This document shows, piece by piece, positions 17,346-24,683 of a DNA stretch of 24,683 nt (position 1 is the first letter of the stretch; every line of letters begins with the position of its first letter). The stretch is from JAENVT01 sp031370825. GTDB taxonomy: Bacteria; Actinomycetota; Acidimicrobiia; Acidimicrobiales; Ilumatobacteraceae. Below the pieces are notes generated by a model. It ran no database searches and was not told the origin of the DNA. It worked only from the letters and a program-made list of their open reading frames with translations. Made by a program: the position numbers and the translations under genes. The stretch spans positions 1 to 24,683 of the forward strand of contig JANMRB010000205.1 in NCBI GenBank assembly GCA_031370825.1, written 5' to 3'.

Positions 17346-17350
17346 CAGTA

Positions 17351-17665
17351 ATGACAATGGTCGATGGTGGTTTGAAGATTGACGGGTTTCATATCGACGG
17401 CGTGGCGGTTGTGGTGGTGTGTGGCGAAGTTGACGCAGCCGCTGCCCCATTGCTGCGTGCCGCGTTCGACGCACTCGGACCGGATGAACACGTCTACGTC
17501 GACTGCGCCGACGTCGGGTTTGTAGATTCCGAAGGGCTGGCAGTTCTGTGCGAGGTGGCACAAAGGAACGTCATCGCCGGTGGTCCACTGCATGTTTTCG
17601 CTTCCGACGCATTGCGGCGCTTCGTCAAGATCAGTGGCGTGGAGCACCTGTTCGCCCTCGATTGA
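17351..17665 (+). CDS. STAS-domain protein (anti-sigma factor antagonist-like)
   Basis: A 104-residue single-domain protein. The motif GFVDSEGLAVL (S60) matches the D-S-x-G phospho-serine site of SpoIIAA/RsbV-type antagonists, and GEVDAAAAPLLRAAF matches the first helix region. In this family the unphosphorylated form binds an anti-sigma kinase and frees its sigma factor; phosphorylation of the serine reverses this. No anti-sigma kinase or sigma factor is encoded here, so its partner must be elsewhere. The frame is open upstream to 17213, but the ATG at 17351 has ggagg at 17341-17345 with a 5-nt spacer, and the extra upstream residues do not resemble the family. The VWA gene is divergent, and the glucosidase follows 41 bp later on the same strand. 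Confidence 0.88.
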   Translation: MTMVDGGLKIDGFHIDGVAVVVVCGEVDAAAAPLLRAAFDALGPDEHVYVDCADVGFVDSEGLAVLCEVAQRNVIAGGPLHVFASDALRRFVKISGVEHLFALD

Positions 17666-17706
17666 TTCGATAGCTCTCCGGCTCATGATGTTTTAACCTC
17701 GACGGG

Positions 17707-19944
17707 ATGGAGACGATCCAGTCGCAGGTGGATGAGCTACTCACCCAGATGACACCGGCCGAGAAAGCCGGCCAGCTCACCCAGTACTTCTACTTCCGGT
17801 TGCCAGCGGGTGCCGATCCCCCGGCTCTCGGCTTCGACGCCGACGAGCAGCCGAAGATGGTCGAGTCGGCGCTGCGGGAGGGCCGTGCGGGTTCACTGCT
17901 GTTCGTCACCGATCCGGCCGAGATCAACCGCCTCCAACGACTCGCGATCGAAGGCAACCGCCTCGGCATCCCCTTGCTGTTCGGTTTCGACGTCGTTCAC
18001 GGGCTGCGCACGATTCTTCCGGTGCCGATTGCGATGGCGGCCACCTGGGATCCCGAGACGATTGAGCGGGGCCAGTCGGTCGCCGCCCGTGAGGCGCGCG
18101 CTGTGGGCATCCGCTGGACGTTTGCGCCCATGGTCGACATTGCCCGCGATCCACGTTGGGGTCGGATCATCGAGGGCGCGGGAGAAGACCCGTACCTCGG
18201 CGCAGCGGTTGCCGTCGCCCAGGTGCGTGGCTTCCAGGGCGCTGAGCTGGGTGCACCTGACCGCATCATCGCCGGTCCCAAGCACTTCGCCGGTTACGGG
18301 GCCGCTCTCGGTGGGCGCGACTACGACGAGGTCAACCTTTCCGACTCCGAACTCTGGAACGTGCATTTCCCACCGTTCAAGGCGGCGGTCGAGGCAGGTG
18401 CCGGGAACGTGATGACCGCCTACATGGACCTGAACGGAATTCCGGCGGCGGGCAATCGGTGGCTGTTCACCGAGGTGCTGCGCGATACGTGGGGGTTCGA
18501 GGGCTTCGTTGTGACCGACGCCAACGCCGTACGGAACCTCGTTACCCATGGCTTTGCGACTGATCTCAGCGATGCCGCCGCCCGCGCTGTCAACGCCGGA
18601 GTGGACATGGAGATGGCGATTTCGGACCCCGCCTACGCTCACCTGCCCGAGGCGCTGGAGTCAGGTGCGGCGAGCCCGCAGGCAGTGGACGCAAGCGTCC
18701 GGCGCGTGCTGGAAGCAAAACTGCGGATGGGTGTCTTCGATGCACCGTACGTGGACGAGGACCGCGCCCACGAGGTACTCGCGGATCCAGCACACCGCGA
18801 GGTGGCCCGCGTCGCGGCGGAGCGATCCGCAGTGCTCCTCCGCAACGAGGGAGACCTGTTACCACTCGACGCCGGCAGCCTGAGCTCGATCGCGGTCATC
18901 GGACCGCTGGCCGACTCCAAGCGCGACACCATCGGGCCGTGGGTCTTCGATTTCGACCTCGAAGAGACGGTGACTGTTTTAGAAGGAATCCGCGCCAAGG
19001 TTGGGAACGCGGTGCGGGTCGATCACGCTCGCGGCGTTTGCGTCGTGCAACGCTTGTTTCCCTCCCTGTTCGACATGTTTGGAGGGAACAAGCCAGCCGA
19101 TCCCGAGGGGTTCGACGAGGACGCTGAGTTCTACCAAGCCGTTGACCTCGCACGCGGCGCGGATGTTGCGATCGTGGTCGCGGGTGAGTGGCAGAACATG
19201 ATCGGCGAGGCGGCCTCGCGGTCGTCGCTGGAGCTGCCGGGACGCCAGCTGGAGCTGCTAAAGGCCGTTGTTGACACGGGAACGCCGGTCGTGTTGCTGG
19301 TCATGAACGGGCGTCCCCTGGACCTGCGCTGGCCCGCGGAGCACGTACCGGCGATCCTCGACATCTGGTACCCCGGCACACGGGGCGGCGAGGCGGCGGC
19401 AAACCTGCTGTTCGGTGATGTCTCGCCCGGCGGCAAGCTCCCCTTCACCTGGCCGCGCACAGTGGGGCAGGTGCCGATGGTGTACGCACACACCCGCTCC
19501 CATGAGCCCGAGAACCAGGCGCGACGCTATTGGGACGAGGCCAGCACGCCGCTGTTCCCGTTCGGGTACGGCTTGAGTTACGGCCGTTTCGAGTACGCCA
19601 ACGTCGCCGTCGATCAGCCTTCGATCGTCACGAGTGGGACTGTGACCGTGTCTGTGGAGGTCACCAACAAAGCGGATCGAGAGGCCGACGAGGTCGTCCA
19701 GCTCTACATACACCAGCGACATGGCTCGGCGTCGCGTCCCGTACGCGAGCTAAAGGGCTTCCGGCGGGTCACAGTTGCGGCAGGAGAATCACGCACGCTC
19801 CAGTTCCCGCTAGGGCCGAACGAACGGCGGTACTGGAACGCGGCTGTCCGAGACTGGGTGACCGATCCCTCGACCTTCGACCTGTGGGTCGGCGGCGACT
19901 CAACGGCACGGCTGTCTACAAGCTTCGAGGTCACAGAGGAATAG
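17707..19944 (+). CDS. Glycoside hydrolase family 3 beta-glucosidase, cytoplasmic
   Basis: A 745-residue GH3 enzyme of standard three-domain layout. The N-terminal TIM-barrel-like domain (about 1-310) has FGFDVVHGLRT, the substrate-binding GPKHFAGYG (K192, H193) and the nucleophile region GFVVTDANAV, where D271 is the expected catalytic aspartate. The alpha/beta sandwich (about 370-600) has VVAGEWQNMIGEAASRSS, whose glutamates (E494, E501) include the likely acid/base. A C-terminal FN3-like domain (about 640-735) closes it with VVQLYIHQR and ELKGFRRV. It has no signal peptide, so it should hydrolyse imported beta-linked di- or oligosaccharides. No sugar transporter is adjacent. There is no clear Shine-Dalgarno before the ATG; an AT-rich TTTTAAC about 10-16 nt upstream could be a -10 element of a near-leaderless transcript (inference). 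Confidence 0.95.
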   Translation: METIQSQVDELLTQMTPAEKAGQLTQYFYFRLPAGADPPALGFDADEQPKMVESALREGRAGSLLFVTDPAEINRLQRLAIEGNRLGIPLLFGFDVVHGLRTILPVPIAMAATWDPETIERGQSVAAREARAVGIRWTFAPMVDIARDPRWGRIIEGAGEDPYLGAAVAVAQVRGFQGAELGAPDRIIAGPKHFAGYGAALGGRDYDEVNLSDSELWNVHFPPFKAAVEAGAGNVMTAYMDLNGIPAAGNRWLFTEVLRDTWGFEGFVVTDANAVRNLVTHGFATDLSDAAARAVNAGVDMEMAISDPAYAHLPEALESGAASPQAVDASVRRVLEAKLRMGVFDAPYVDEDRAHEVLADPAHREVARVAAERSAVLLRNEGDLLPLDAGSLSSIAVIGPLADSKRDTIGPWVFDFDLEETVTVLEGIRAKVGNAVRVDHARGVCVVQRLFPSLFDMFGGNKPADPEGFDEDAEFYQAVDLARGADVAIVVAGEWQNMIGEAASRSSLELPGRQLELLKAVVDTGTPVVLLVMNGRPLDLRWPAEHVPAILDIWYPGTRGGEAAANLLFGDVSPGGKLPFTWPRTVGQVPMVYAHTRSHEPENQARRYWDEASTPLFPFGYGLSYGRFEYANVAVDQPSIVTSGTVTVSVEVTNKADREADEVVQLYIHQRHGSASRPVRELKGFRRVTVAAGESRTLQFPLGPNERRYWNAAVRDWVTDPSTFDLWVGGDSTARLSTSFEVTEE

Positions 19945-19962
19945 CCAAGACGCGACTCTTCA

Positions 19963-19977
19963 TTATCAATATGATAA
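19963..19977. promoter_or_regulatory. ArsR-type operator palindrome upstream of the repressor gene
   Basis: TTATCA-ATA-TGATAA is a perfect 6-bp inverted repeat around three bases, strikingly AT-rich in GC-rich DNA. It lies 40-54 bp before the preferred ArsR start. ArsR/SmtB proteins typically bind short AT-rich dyads and repress their own operon, so this is the natural candidate operator. A TATGAT (19970-19975) inside it could also be a -10 element. Confidence 0.55.
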
Positions 19978-19979
19978 GT

Positions 19980-20008
19980 TTGTCAATTAGTGAAACATGC
20001 GACTAATG
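19980..20008 (+). promoter_or_regulatory. Possible promoter of the arsR-sulP operon
   Basis: TTGTCA (19980-19985) resembles a -35 box and ACTAAT (20002-20007) a weak -10 box, 16 nt apart. Transcription would then begin around 20013-20017, right at the GTG at 20017, giving a leaderless message. The palindrome at 19963-19977 would sit just upstream of the -35. This is a by-eye match only. Confidence 0.3.
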
Positions 20009-20016
20009 AAGACTCG

Positions 20017-20346
20017 GTGAATCAACCGTTGTCGGAGATCAAGGCGGAACTGTTCAAGGCGCTCGGCCACTCCGGGAGGGTGCGCATCCTCGAGGTCTTG
20101 CGCGACGGCGATCGCACCGTCGCTGAGCTCATCCCGCTGGTCGGGTTGGAGTCATCTCACCTGTCGCAGCAACTCGCGGTCCTCCGGAGGGCGCGGCTGG
20201 TGAGCGCCACCCGGTCGGGCTCATCGGTCACCTACTCGATTGCCGATCCGGCGATCGTTGAGTTGCTCGCGGCAGCCCGGTCGTTTCTCATCAACAGCCT
20301 CAGCGTGAGCCAGGAACTCCTCGCCGACCTTCATCAAGGTGGGTGA
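20017..20346 (+). CDS. ArsR/SmtB-family winged-helix repressor
   Basis: A 109-residue winged-helix protein starting at GTG 20017. IKAELFKALGHSGRVRILEV is the family's opening helix pair. TVAELIPLVGLESSHLSQQL contains the DNA-recognition helix, and GSSVTYSIADPAIVELL the wing and dimer helix. No cysteine ligands for arsenic or metals are visible, so the inducer is probably not a soft metal bound at the classic site. Its stop overlaps the SulP start, and ArsR-SulP pairs are a recurring actinobacterial arrangement as I recall it. It probably represses both genes through the palindrome at 19963-19977. An in-frame GTG at 19990 would add nine residues but lacks a ribosome site. Confidence 0.88.
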   Translation: MNQPLSEIKAELFKALGHSGRVRILEVLRDGDRTVAELIPLVGLESSHLSQQLAVLRRARLVSATRSGSSVTYSIADPAIVELLAAARSFLINSLSVSQELLADLHQGG

Positions 20347-22049
20347 TGGACGTCGATGACAGCCGTGTGACCTCGACACTCGCGCGCGGGCGGACGAAGG
20401 CCCCATTCGCACGATTGCTCGACCTCGCGCCACGAGCGAGTGACTACTCTGGTCTGCGGTCATCGTGGAAGGCCGACGTGATCGCGGGTCTCACGGTTGG
20501 GGTGGTTGCGGTTCCGCTTGCGTTGGCGTTCGGGATCACGACGGGCCTCGGAGCGGCAGCCGGATTGACCACCGCGATCGTGGCAGGCCTTGTCGCAGCA
20601 GTGTTCGGTGGCTCGAACGTCCAGGTCTCAGGCCCGACTGGGGCGATGACGGTTGTCCTTGTTCCCATCGTCGCCCGCTACGGCCCCGGGGCCGTGTTCG
20701 TCGTGTCGATGTTGGCCGGCGTCTTTCTCATCGCCGCTGCCGTCGCCCGCCTCGGGCGATACATCGCGTTCATTCCGTGGCCGGTCGTCGAGGGCTTCAC
20801 CATCGGTATCGCCGTCATCATCTTCCTACAACAGGTGCCGTCCGCGCTCGGGGTCGACAAGCCGAAAGGGGAAAATACGGCGGTCGTCGCGGCGAAGGCG
20901 GTTGTCGATGCATTCGGCAATGGCACTCTGCAGGCGATCGGTATTGTCGTCCTCGTCGCGTTCATCATGATCGGCGTGCCTCGCGTGCGCCGGTCTCTGC
21001 CCGCCTCATTGATCGCAGTCGCGGTTGCCACGATTGTCGCCCAGGCGACATCGCTGGATGTCGCCCGGATCGGCTCGCTCCCGTCATCTCTGCCGATGCC
21101 GTCGCTGCCCGACACATCGGTCGCGCAGATCAAGGACCTGGTTTCTGCAGGAATCGCGGTCGCATTGCTCGCTTCGATCGAGAGCCTCTTGTCGGCGCGG
21201 GTTGCCGACGGGATGAGCGACAGCGCCCGTCACGACCCCGACCGAGAACTGTTCGGTCAGGGACTCGCCAACGTGGTGTCACCGCTGTTCGGAGGTATGC
21301 CGGCAACCGGAGCGATTGCGCGCACCGCTGTCAACGTGCGTGCGGGGGCGCGAACGCGTGTCGCCGCACTGACGCACGCGGTAGTACTGCTTCTCGTTGT
21401 GTTCTTCGGTGGTCGTCTCGTATCGGAGATTCCCGTCGCGGCACTGGCCGGTGTGTTGATGGCGACCGCGATCCGCATGGTGGAGATCCACAACGTCCGC
21501 GCCGTGCTGCGCTCGACCCGGTCCGACGCGCTGGTACTCATGCTTACTGCTGTGGCGACCATCGCGTTCGATCTCATCGTCGCCGTGGAACTCGGTGTCG
21601 CGGTGGCAGTGGTGTTGGCTCTTCGCCATGTCGCTCGCAACAGTGGAGCCGAGGTTGAACCGCTCTCCCTCGACGAAACGGTCACTGATGTCGAAGAGGC
21701 TCGGCTCCTCCACGAGCACATCGTCGTCTACCGTTTGGACGGGGCGATGTTCTTCGGTGCCGCGCAACGGTTCCTGACGGAACTCACCGCGGTCAGCGAC
21801 GTCAAGGTCGTGATCCTCCGACTTTCTCAGATACAGATCCTTGATGCGACCGGAGCGCAAGCACTCGGCGAGATCGCCGCCGAACTCGAATCGCGCGGCA
21901 TCACTGTCCTACTCAAAGGAATACAACCGCGACACCGTAGGGTCCTCGAAGCAGTCGGAACTCTCGACCACCTCGCACACGAGCAGCACCTCTTCGACAC
22001 GCTCGACGATGCCGTCACCCATGCACGACTCCACCTCGCACGCTCGTAA
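20346..22049 (+). CDS. SulP-family anion transporter with C-terminal STAS domain
   Basis: A 567-residue SLC26/SulP transporter. The membrane domain (about residues 1-420) starts with WKADVIAGLTVGVVAVPLALA, the family signature, and includes GSNVQVSGPTGAMTVVL and IPWPVVEGFTIGIAV. The C-terminal STAS domain (about 455-560) has the loop ILDATGAQALGE around 21837-21872, with threonine where antagonist STAS proteins have serine. Family members carry bicarbonate, sulfate or dicarboxylates, usually with sodium or protons. With an ArsR repressor, and no sulfate-assimilation genes nearby, the anion cannot be decided. I chose the ATG at 20346 (TGATG overlap, AAGG six bases upstream); the GTG at 20343 is an equal alternative in the same frame. 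No terminator is apparent before the convergent gene, 73 bp on. Confidence 0.94.
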   Translation: MDVDDSRVTSTLARGRTKAPFARLLDLAPRASDYSGLRSSWKADVIAGLTVGVVAVPLALAFGITTGLGAAAGLTTAIVAGLVAAVFGGSNVQVSGPTGAMTVVLVPIVARYGPGAVFVVSMLAGVFLIAAAVARLGRYIAFIPWPVVEGFTIGIAVIIFLQQVPSALGVDKPKGENTAVVAAKAVVDAFGNGTLQAIGIVVLVAFIMIGVPRVRRSLPASLIAVAVATIVAQATSLDVARIGSLPSSLPMPSLPDTSVAQIKDLVSAGIAVALLASIESLLSARVADGMSDSARHDPDRELFGQGLANVVSPLFGGMPATGAIARTAVNVRAGARTRVAALTHAVVLLLVVFFGGRLVSEIPVAALAGVLMATAIRMVEIHNVRAVLRSTRSDALVLMLTAVATIAFDLIVAVELGVAVAVVLALRHVARNSGAEVEPLSLDETVTDVEEARLLHEHIVVYRLDGAMFFGAAQRFLTELTAVSDVKVVILRLSQIQILDATGAQALGEIAAELESRGITVLLKGIQPRHRRVLEAVGTLDHLAHEQHLFDTLDDAVTHARLHLARS

Positions 22050-22122
22050 CGGTGCACTGACGGCGGGCTCCCTCGCCAGCAGACGCCGGCCGCTTCTCGT
22101 CGACTGATGCAGGGCCCACTGG

Positions 22123-24315
22123 TCAATCCGCTTCGCCCGGGTCGAGGTGGAGTCGCCCTTTCGAGCGTTGTTCGAGTGCATTTTGGAGGGCGTGGCGGGT
22201 GGTGAAGCCGATGGCGGACTTCGCCTCGTCGATGATCGATGCGTCCACACCGCCGGTGGATCGGAACCGTATGGTGACGCAGCCACCCGGGAACACGGTG
22301 TACGTAACCGTCGGACCGGAGTGGCCCGGTTCGGTCCGCTCGTACCGTTGTGTGCCGGGTTGATCGGAAGGAGTTGGGGTTGCCCCGCTGATGTCGCACT
22401 CGCCGGTGAGTCGCACAACCAGTGCCGGGGAACCGGCGCGATCGTGGTCGAGAGTGAACCTCGACCAGCCGTTCCTGACGCTGGCGGCGCCGAACGTCCA
22501 ACCTTCCGGCAGTGATCGTACGCAGGGCACGAGGGACGCGGATGGCACCGATTGGGCCTCCAGCCAGAGCGCTTCGAGTTGGTCGCAGCGAAGGCGGCCG
22601 ATGGCAAGCGGTGTAGTGGTGGCGTCATTGTTGACGAGCACGGTCCGGAACGATGCGGCGAGCAGTACTGCTACGGGCACCATCAACAGCAGCAGAGCGA
22701 CGCGGCGAGCGCCCCACCGTTGGATGCTGATCGGCTCCGGCCGGGCCGGCAGCAGGTTCAGGAACGCGGTGTGGAGGTCACGGCCTTGCTCGCGGAGCAT
22801 TCGCCGGAGCTGGGAAGGCAGCGCAAGTCCTCGTGCTGCTGCGAAGGCTTCACTGACCTCAGCGACGCTGAACTGGCGCAAAGCACGCTCGTAGACGAGT
22901 TCCGGATCTGAACGCAGCGCCAGGCAGAGCATCATGTTGGCCAGATCGACGGCCTGCCTCCACGGGCTCGGACGGGCCTGGGCGAACGCCACGTCGATCA
23001 GCAGCAGGTGGCCGTCGCGGACCAGCAGGTTGGCCGGTTTGATGTCGCGGTGGGCCAGCCCGGCGTCCCACAGCTTGCGGATGAGCGCCAGCCCGTCGTC
23101 CACTACACGGTCGTCGATTTCGGCGTCGCCGAGCTCGCTCGCATGGTCGAAGAACTCGGTGACGAGCAGATACTCCCGTTCCGGGGTGAGTTCCACGAAG
23201 CCGCAGGGCCGCGGTGTGGGCAGGCCGGCGAGGTGCAACTTGTGCAGCGCATAGTCCTCTTGCTGCACCAGCCGCCGTACCGTGTGGAACGGCTTCTCGT
23301 CCTCCAGCCGGCCATACAGCAGCTCCCGCCCGAGCTTGTACCAACGGTCAGCGCGAAGATGACTGCGGGCGTAGAGCTTGCCGAACAGCCAGGTTTCCGC
23401 GTCGCCGCTGACCCTGATGCGCAGCGGCGTCGACCCGGCTGACCCGGCCAGGCCGAATGATTCGACGTCGTCGGCCACCACCCCGAGCTGATCTGCCAGT
23501 GCCCGGCGGATCGCCTCCCCGCGTGCGCCACCGATGTCCAGGTGCGCAGCGCGTCCCCGCCGGTACGTCACCGGGAACGCCTCGTTCGGGGTGAACAGAC
23601 GAAAACCGAGCAAAGGGATCGTCACCCCCAGTACGACTCCCATCGCCGCGTCGGAGGGTGCGTCCACCCCGAGGTGCATGCGTGCTACGGCGACCATGGC
23701 TACAACCGCCGTCGCCGCCCACTTGCCGGTCTGACGCCGGCGGCCCTCCGGCACCAGGGCGTACAAGATCCCCACCAGTGTGACCGACAGCGCCGCCATC
23801 TGCTCGGACGGCAACGCCCACGCGTACCAATCGGTCCCGAACACCACCCCGAATGGCCGCGGCCGCTGCAACAACGGCCCCAGCACGTACTGGACGACCA
23901 GACCCTGCAGGCCCCACGCCGCCACCACGACGAGCAGATGCCTCAACCGTTTGAGGATCAGGAGCGCCAGCAACAGACCCCACAGCAGCGCCGTGATCGC
24001 CACCCACGAACCCAGAGCCGCCAGCACCTTCATCGTGGCCGACAGACCGGGTCCGTCCAGACCGGCGAGCCAACCGACGACTGCGTCATCGACCACCGTG
24101 ACGGCCACGGCGGGGCCACGAAGTTCACCGGTGAAGACCAGCACTGACAGCGCCACCAGCACCAAGGTCGCGGTCATCCAACCGACCCCGGTGGTGTGCA
24201 GAGGATGCGGCAAGGGAGGTGGCCGCCCGGACGGACGCCGTCGTCGAGACGAGTGCCCGATCCCCGGCGGCCCCAGCTGCGCCGCTCGGTCAGCCGCTCC
24301 CTTTTCCAAGATCAC
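22123..24315 (-). CDS. PAP2-like membrane domain fused to an HRD-type kinase and an extracytoplasmic tail
   Basis: A 730-residue fusion. Residues 1-46 are basic and proline-rich. About 47-240 are membrane segments with a PAP2 layout: QRPRPFG (150-156), PSEQ (169-172) and ARMHLGVDAPSD (211-222). Against the canonical K-x6-RP, PSGH and SR-x5-H-x3-D, the lysine is glycine, the PSGH histidine is Q172 and the catalytic histidine is D218, so phosphatase activity is doubtful. About 290-480 is a kinase-like domain with candidate lysine K313 (LFGKLY), an intact catalytic loop HRDIKPANLL (H422, D424, K426, N429) and D441 in DVA rather than DFG. A membrane helix (about 538-557) precedes an outside domain with four cysteines. 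Start GTG overlaps the stop of the LiaF-like gene (GTGA). The ATG at residue 47 is a less likely start. Confidence 0.85.
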   Translation of the reverse strand: MILEKGAADRAAQLGPPGIGHSSRRRRPSGRPPPLPHPLHTTGVGWMTATLVLVALSVLVFTGELRGPAVAVTVVDDAVVGWLAGLDGPGLSATMKVLAALGSWVAITALLWGLLLALLILKRLRHLLVVVAAWGLQGLVVQYVLGPLLQRPRPFGVVFGTDWYAWALPSEQMAALSVTLVGILYALVPEGRRRQTGKWAATAVVAMVAVARMHLGVDAPSDAAMGVVLGVTIPLLGFRLFTPNEAFPVTYRRGRAAHLDIGGARGEAIRRALADQLGVVADDVESFGLAGSAGSTPLRIRVSGDAETWLFGKLYARSHLRADRWYKLGRELLYGRLEDEKPFHTVRRLVQQEDYALHKLHLAGLPTPRPCGFVELTPEREYLLVTEFFDHASELGDAEIDDRVVDDGLALIRKLWDAGLAHRDIKPANLLVRDGHLLLIDVAFAQARPSPWRQAVDLANMMLCLALRSDPELVYERALRQFSVAEVSEAFAAARGLALPSQLRRMLREQGRDLHTAFLNLLPARPEPISIQRWGARRVALLLLMVPVAVLLAASFRTVLVNNDATTTPLAIGRLRCDQLEALWLEAQSVPSASLVPCVRSLPEGWTFGAASVRNGWSRFTLDHDRAGSPALVVRLTGECDISGATPTPSDQPGTQRYERTEPGHSGPTVTYTVFPGGCVTIRFRSTGGVDASIIDEAKSAIGFTTRHALQNALEQRSKGRLHLDPGEAD

Positions 24316-24641
24316 GAGCTGCGCACCTTTAGGCTTCCGAAAAGGGTGAAACCGCGCACCCGGATCACCGCCGTGGACTCGTTCGCGGTGGCGTCGCCTA
24401 CAGCGACCTTCTTGCTACCGAACAACGTGAACCCGCCGACGTCGACCTGGACGTCGTCGGGAACCAGCACCTCGATGTTCCCGAACGGCGCGACGGCGTT
24501 GATGGTAATTCTGTCTGCGGGCATGGTCGCTTGCCTGAAGTCCAGGTCGATGTCGCCGAACACGGCGATCGGCGACATGCGATCACTCGTCGGCCACGAG
24601 CCGGTGTGGGTGATGTCACCAAACACGCTGAAATCATTCAT
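24312..24641 (-). CDS. Small LiaF-like (cell-wall-active antibiotic response) soluble protein
   Basis: A 109-residue beta-rich protein without a signal peptide or membrane segment. It repeats the motif SVFGDI, AVFGDI, APFGNIEVLVPDDVQV, FTLFGSKKV and FTLFGSLKV, the turn pattern of the LiaF/YvqF C-terminal (DUF2154-like) domain. LiaF proteins modulate cell-envelope stress signalling, normally through membrane helices; here only the beta-helix-like domain is present. Start ATG 24641 is fixed by GGAGG (24653-24649) with a 7-nt spacer. Its TGA overlaps the GTG of the kinase fusion by 4 nt, so the two products are probably made together and may interact. The last 42 nt of the window (24642-24683) contain only this leader and no further recognisable gene. 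Confidence 0.85.
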   Translation of the reverse strand: MNDFSVFGDITHTGSWPTSDRMSPIAVFGDIDLDFRQATMPADRITINAVAPFGNIEVLVPDDVQVDVGGFTLFGSKKVAVGDATANESTAVIRVRGFTLFGSLKVRSS

Positions 24642-24683
24642 GTCGGTTCCTCCAATTTGTCGGTTGATGCACCATTGACGTCA

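Noticed and set aside
17213..17350. Upstream extension of the STAS gene
   Set aside because: The added 46 residues do not resemble a STAS domain, and a good ribosome site precedes the ATG at 17351.
22050..22122. Bidirectional terminator between the convergent SulP and kinase genes
   Set aside because: I looked for a strong GC stem with a T-run on either side and found none convincing.

Overview
The window is GC-rich, with a strong G/C bias at third codon positions, frequent GTG starts and many 1 to 17 nt gene overlaps. Together with an actinobacterial-type FtsX permease and long secreted repeat proteins, this suggests an actinomycete chromosome, possibly Acidimicrobiia. That placement is an inference from style, not from a marker gene. 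There is no rRNA, tRNA, CRISPR array, transposase or integrase, so it reads as ordinary chromosome.

Layout. (1) Positions 1-4589 hold the 3' part of a giant secreted protein: an SBBP-type beta-propeller, FN3-like modules and five tandem Ig-like repeats; its start lies before the window. (2) 4643-5038 is a small VOC-fold protein, ending one base from the end of (3), a convergent FtsX-family ABC permease (5040-7673, minus) with no ATPase partner nearby. (4) 7809-14798 is a tight plus-strand operon of six genes: a MurG/GT28-like glycosyltransferase, a fused ABC exporter, two GT4 glycosyltransferases and two APH-fold small-molecule kinases. Every junction overlaps, so the products are probably made together. 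A lipid-linked, possibly phosphorylated glycoconjugate that is built inside and moved across the membrane is the simplest reading, but I do not recognise the pathway. (5) 14799-15015 is a short gap with what looks like the decayed tail of a WD40-type gene. (6) 15016-17112 (minus) encodes a secreted VWA protein with two HYR domains. Across a 238-bp divergent region with inverted repeats, it faces (7) a stand-alone STAS protein (17351-17665). (8) 17707-19944 is a cytoplasmic GH3 beta-glucosidase. (9) 20017-22049 is an ArsR-type repressor coupled to a SulP anion transporter, with a perfect TTATCA-ATA-TGATAA operator-like palindrome upstream. (10) 22123-24641 (minus) is a two-gene unit: a small LiaF-like protein overlapping a membrane protein that fuses a PAP2-like domain to an HRD-type kinase domain and an extracytoplasmic tail.

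The most interesting items are the six-gene glycosyltransferase/ABC/double-kinase operon and the PAP2-kinase fusion. In the fusion, both catalytic histidines of the phosphatase motifs are replaced while the kinase catalytic loop is intact, and the gene is translationally coupled to a LiaF-like partner. That hints at a membrane-stress sensor or lipid-sensing kinase.
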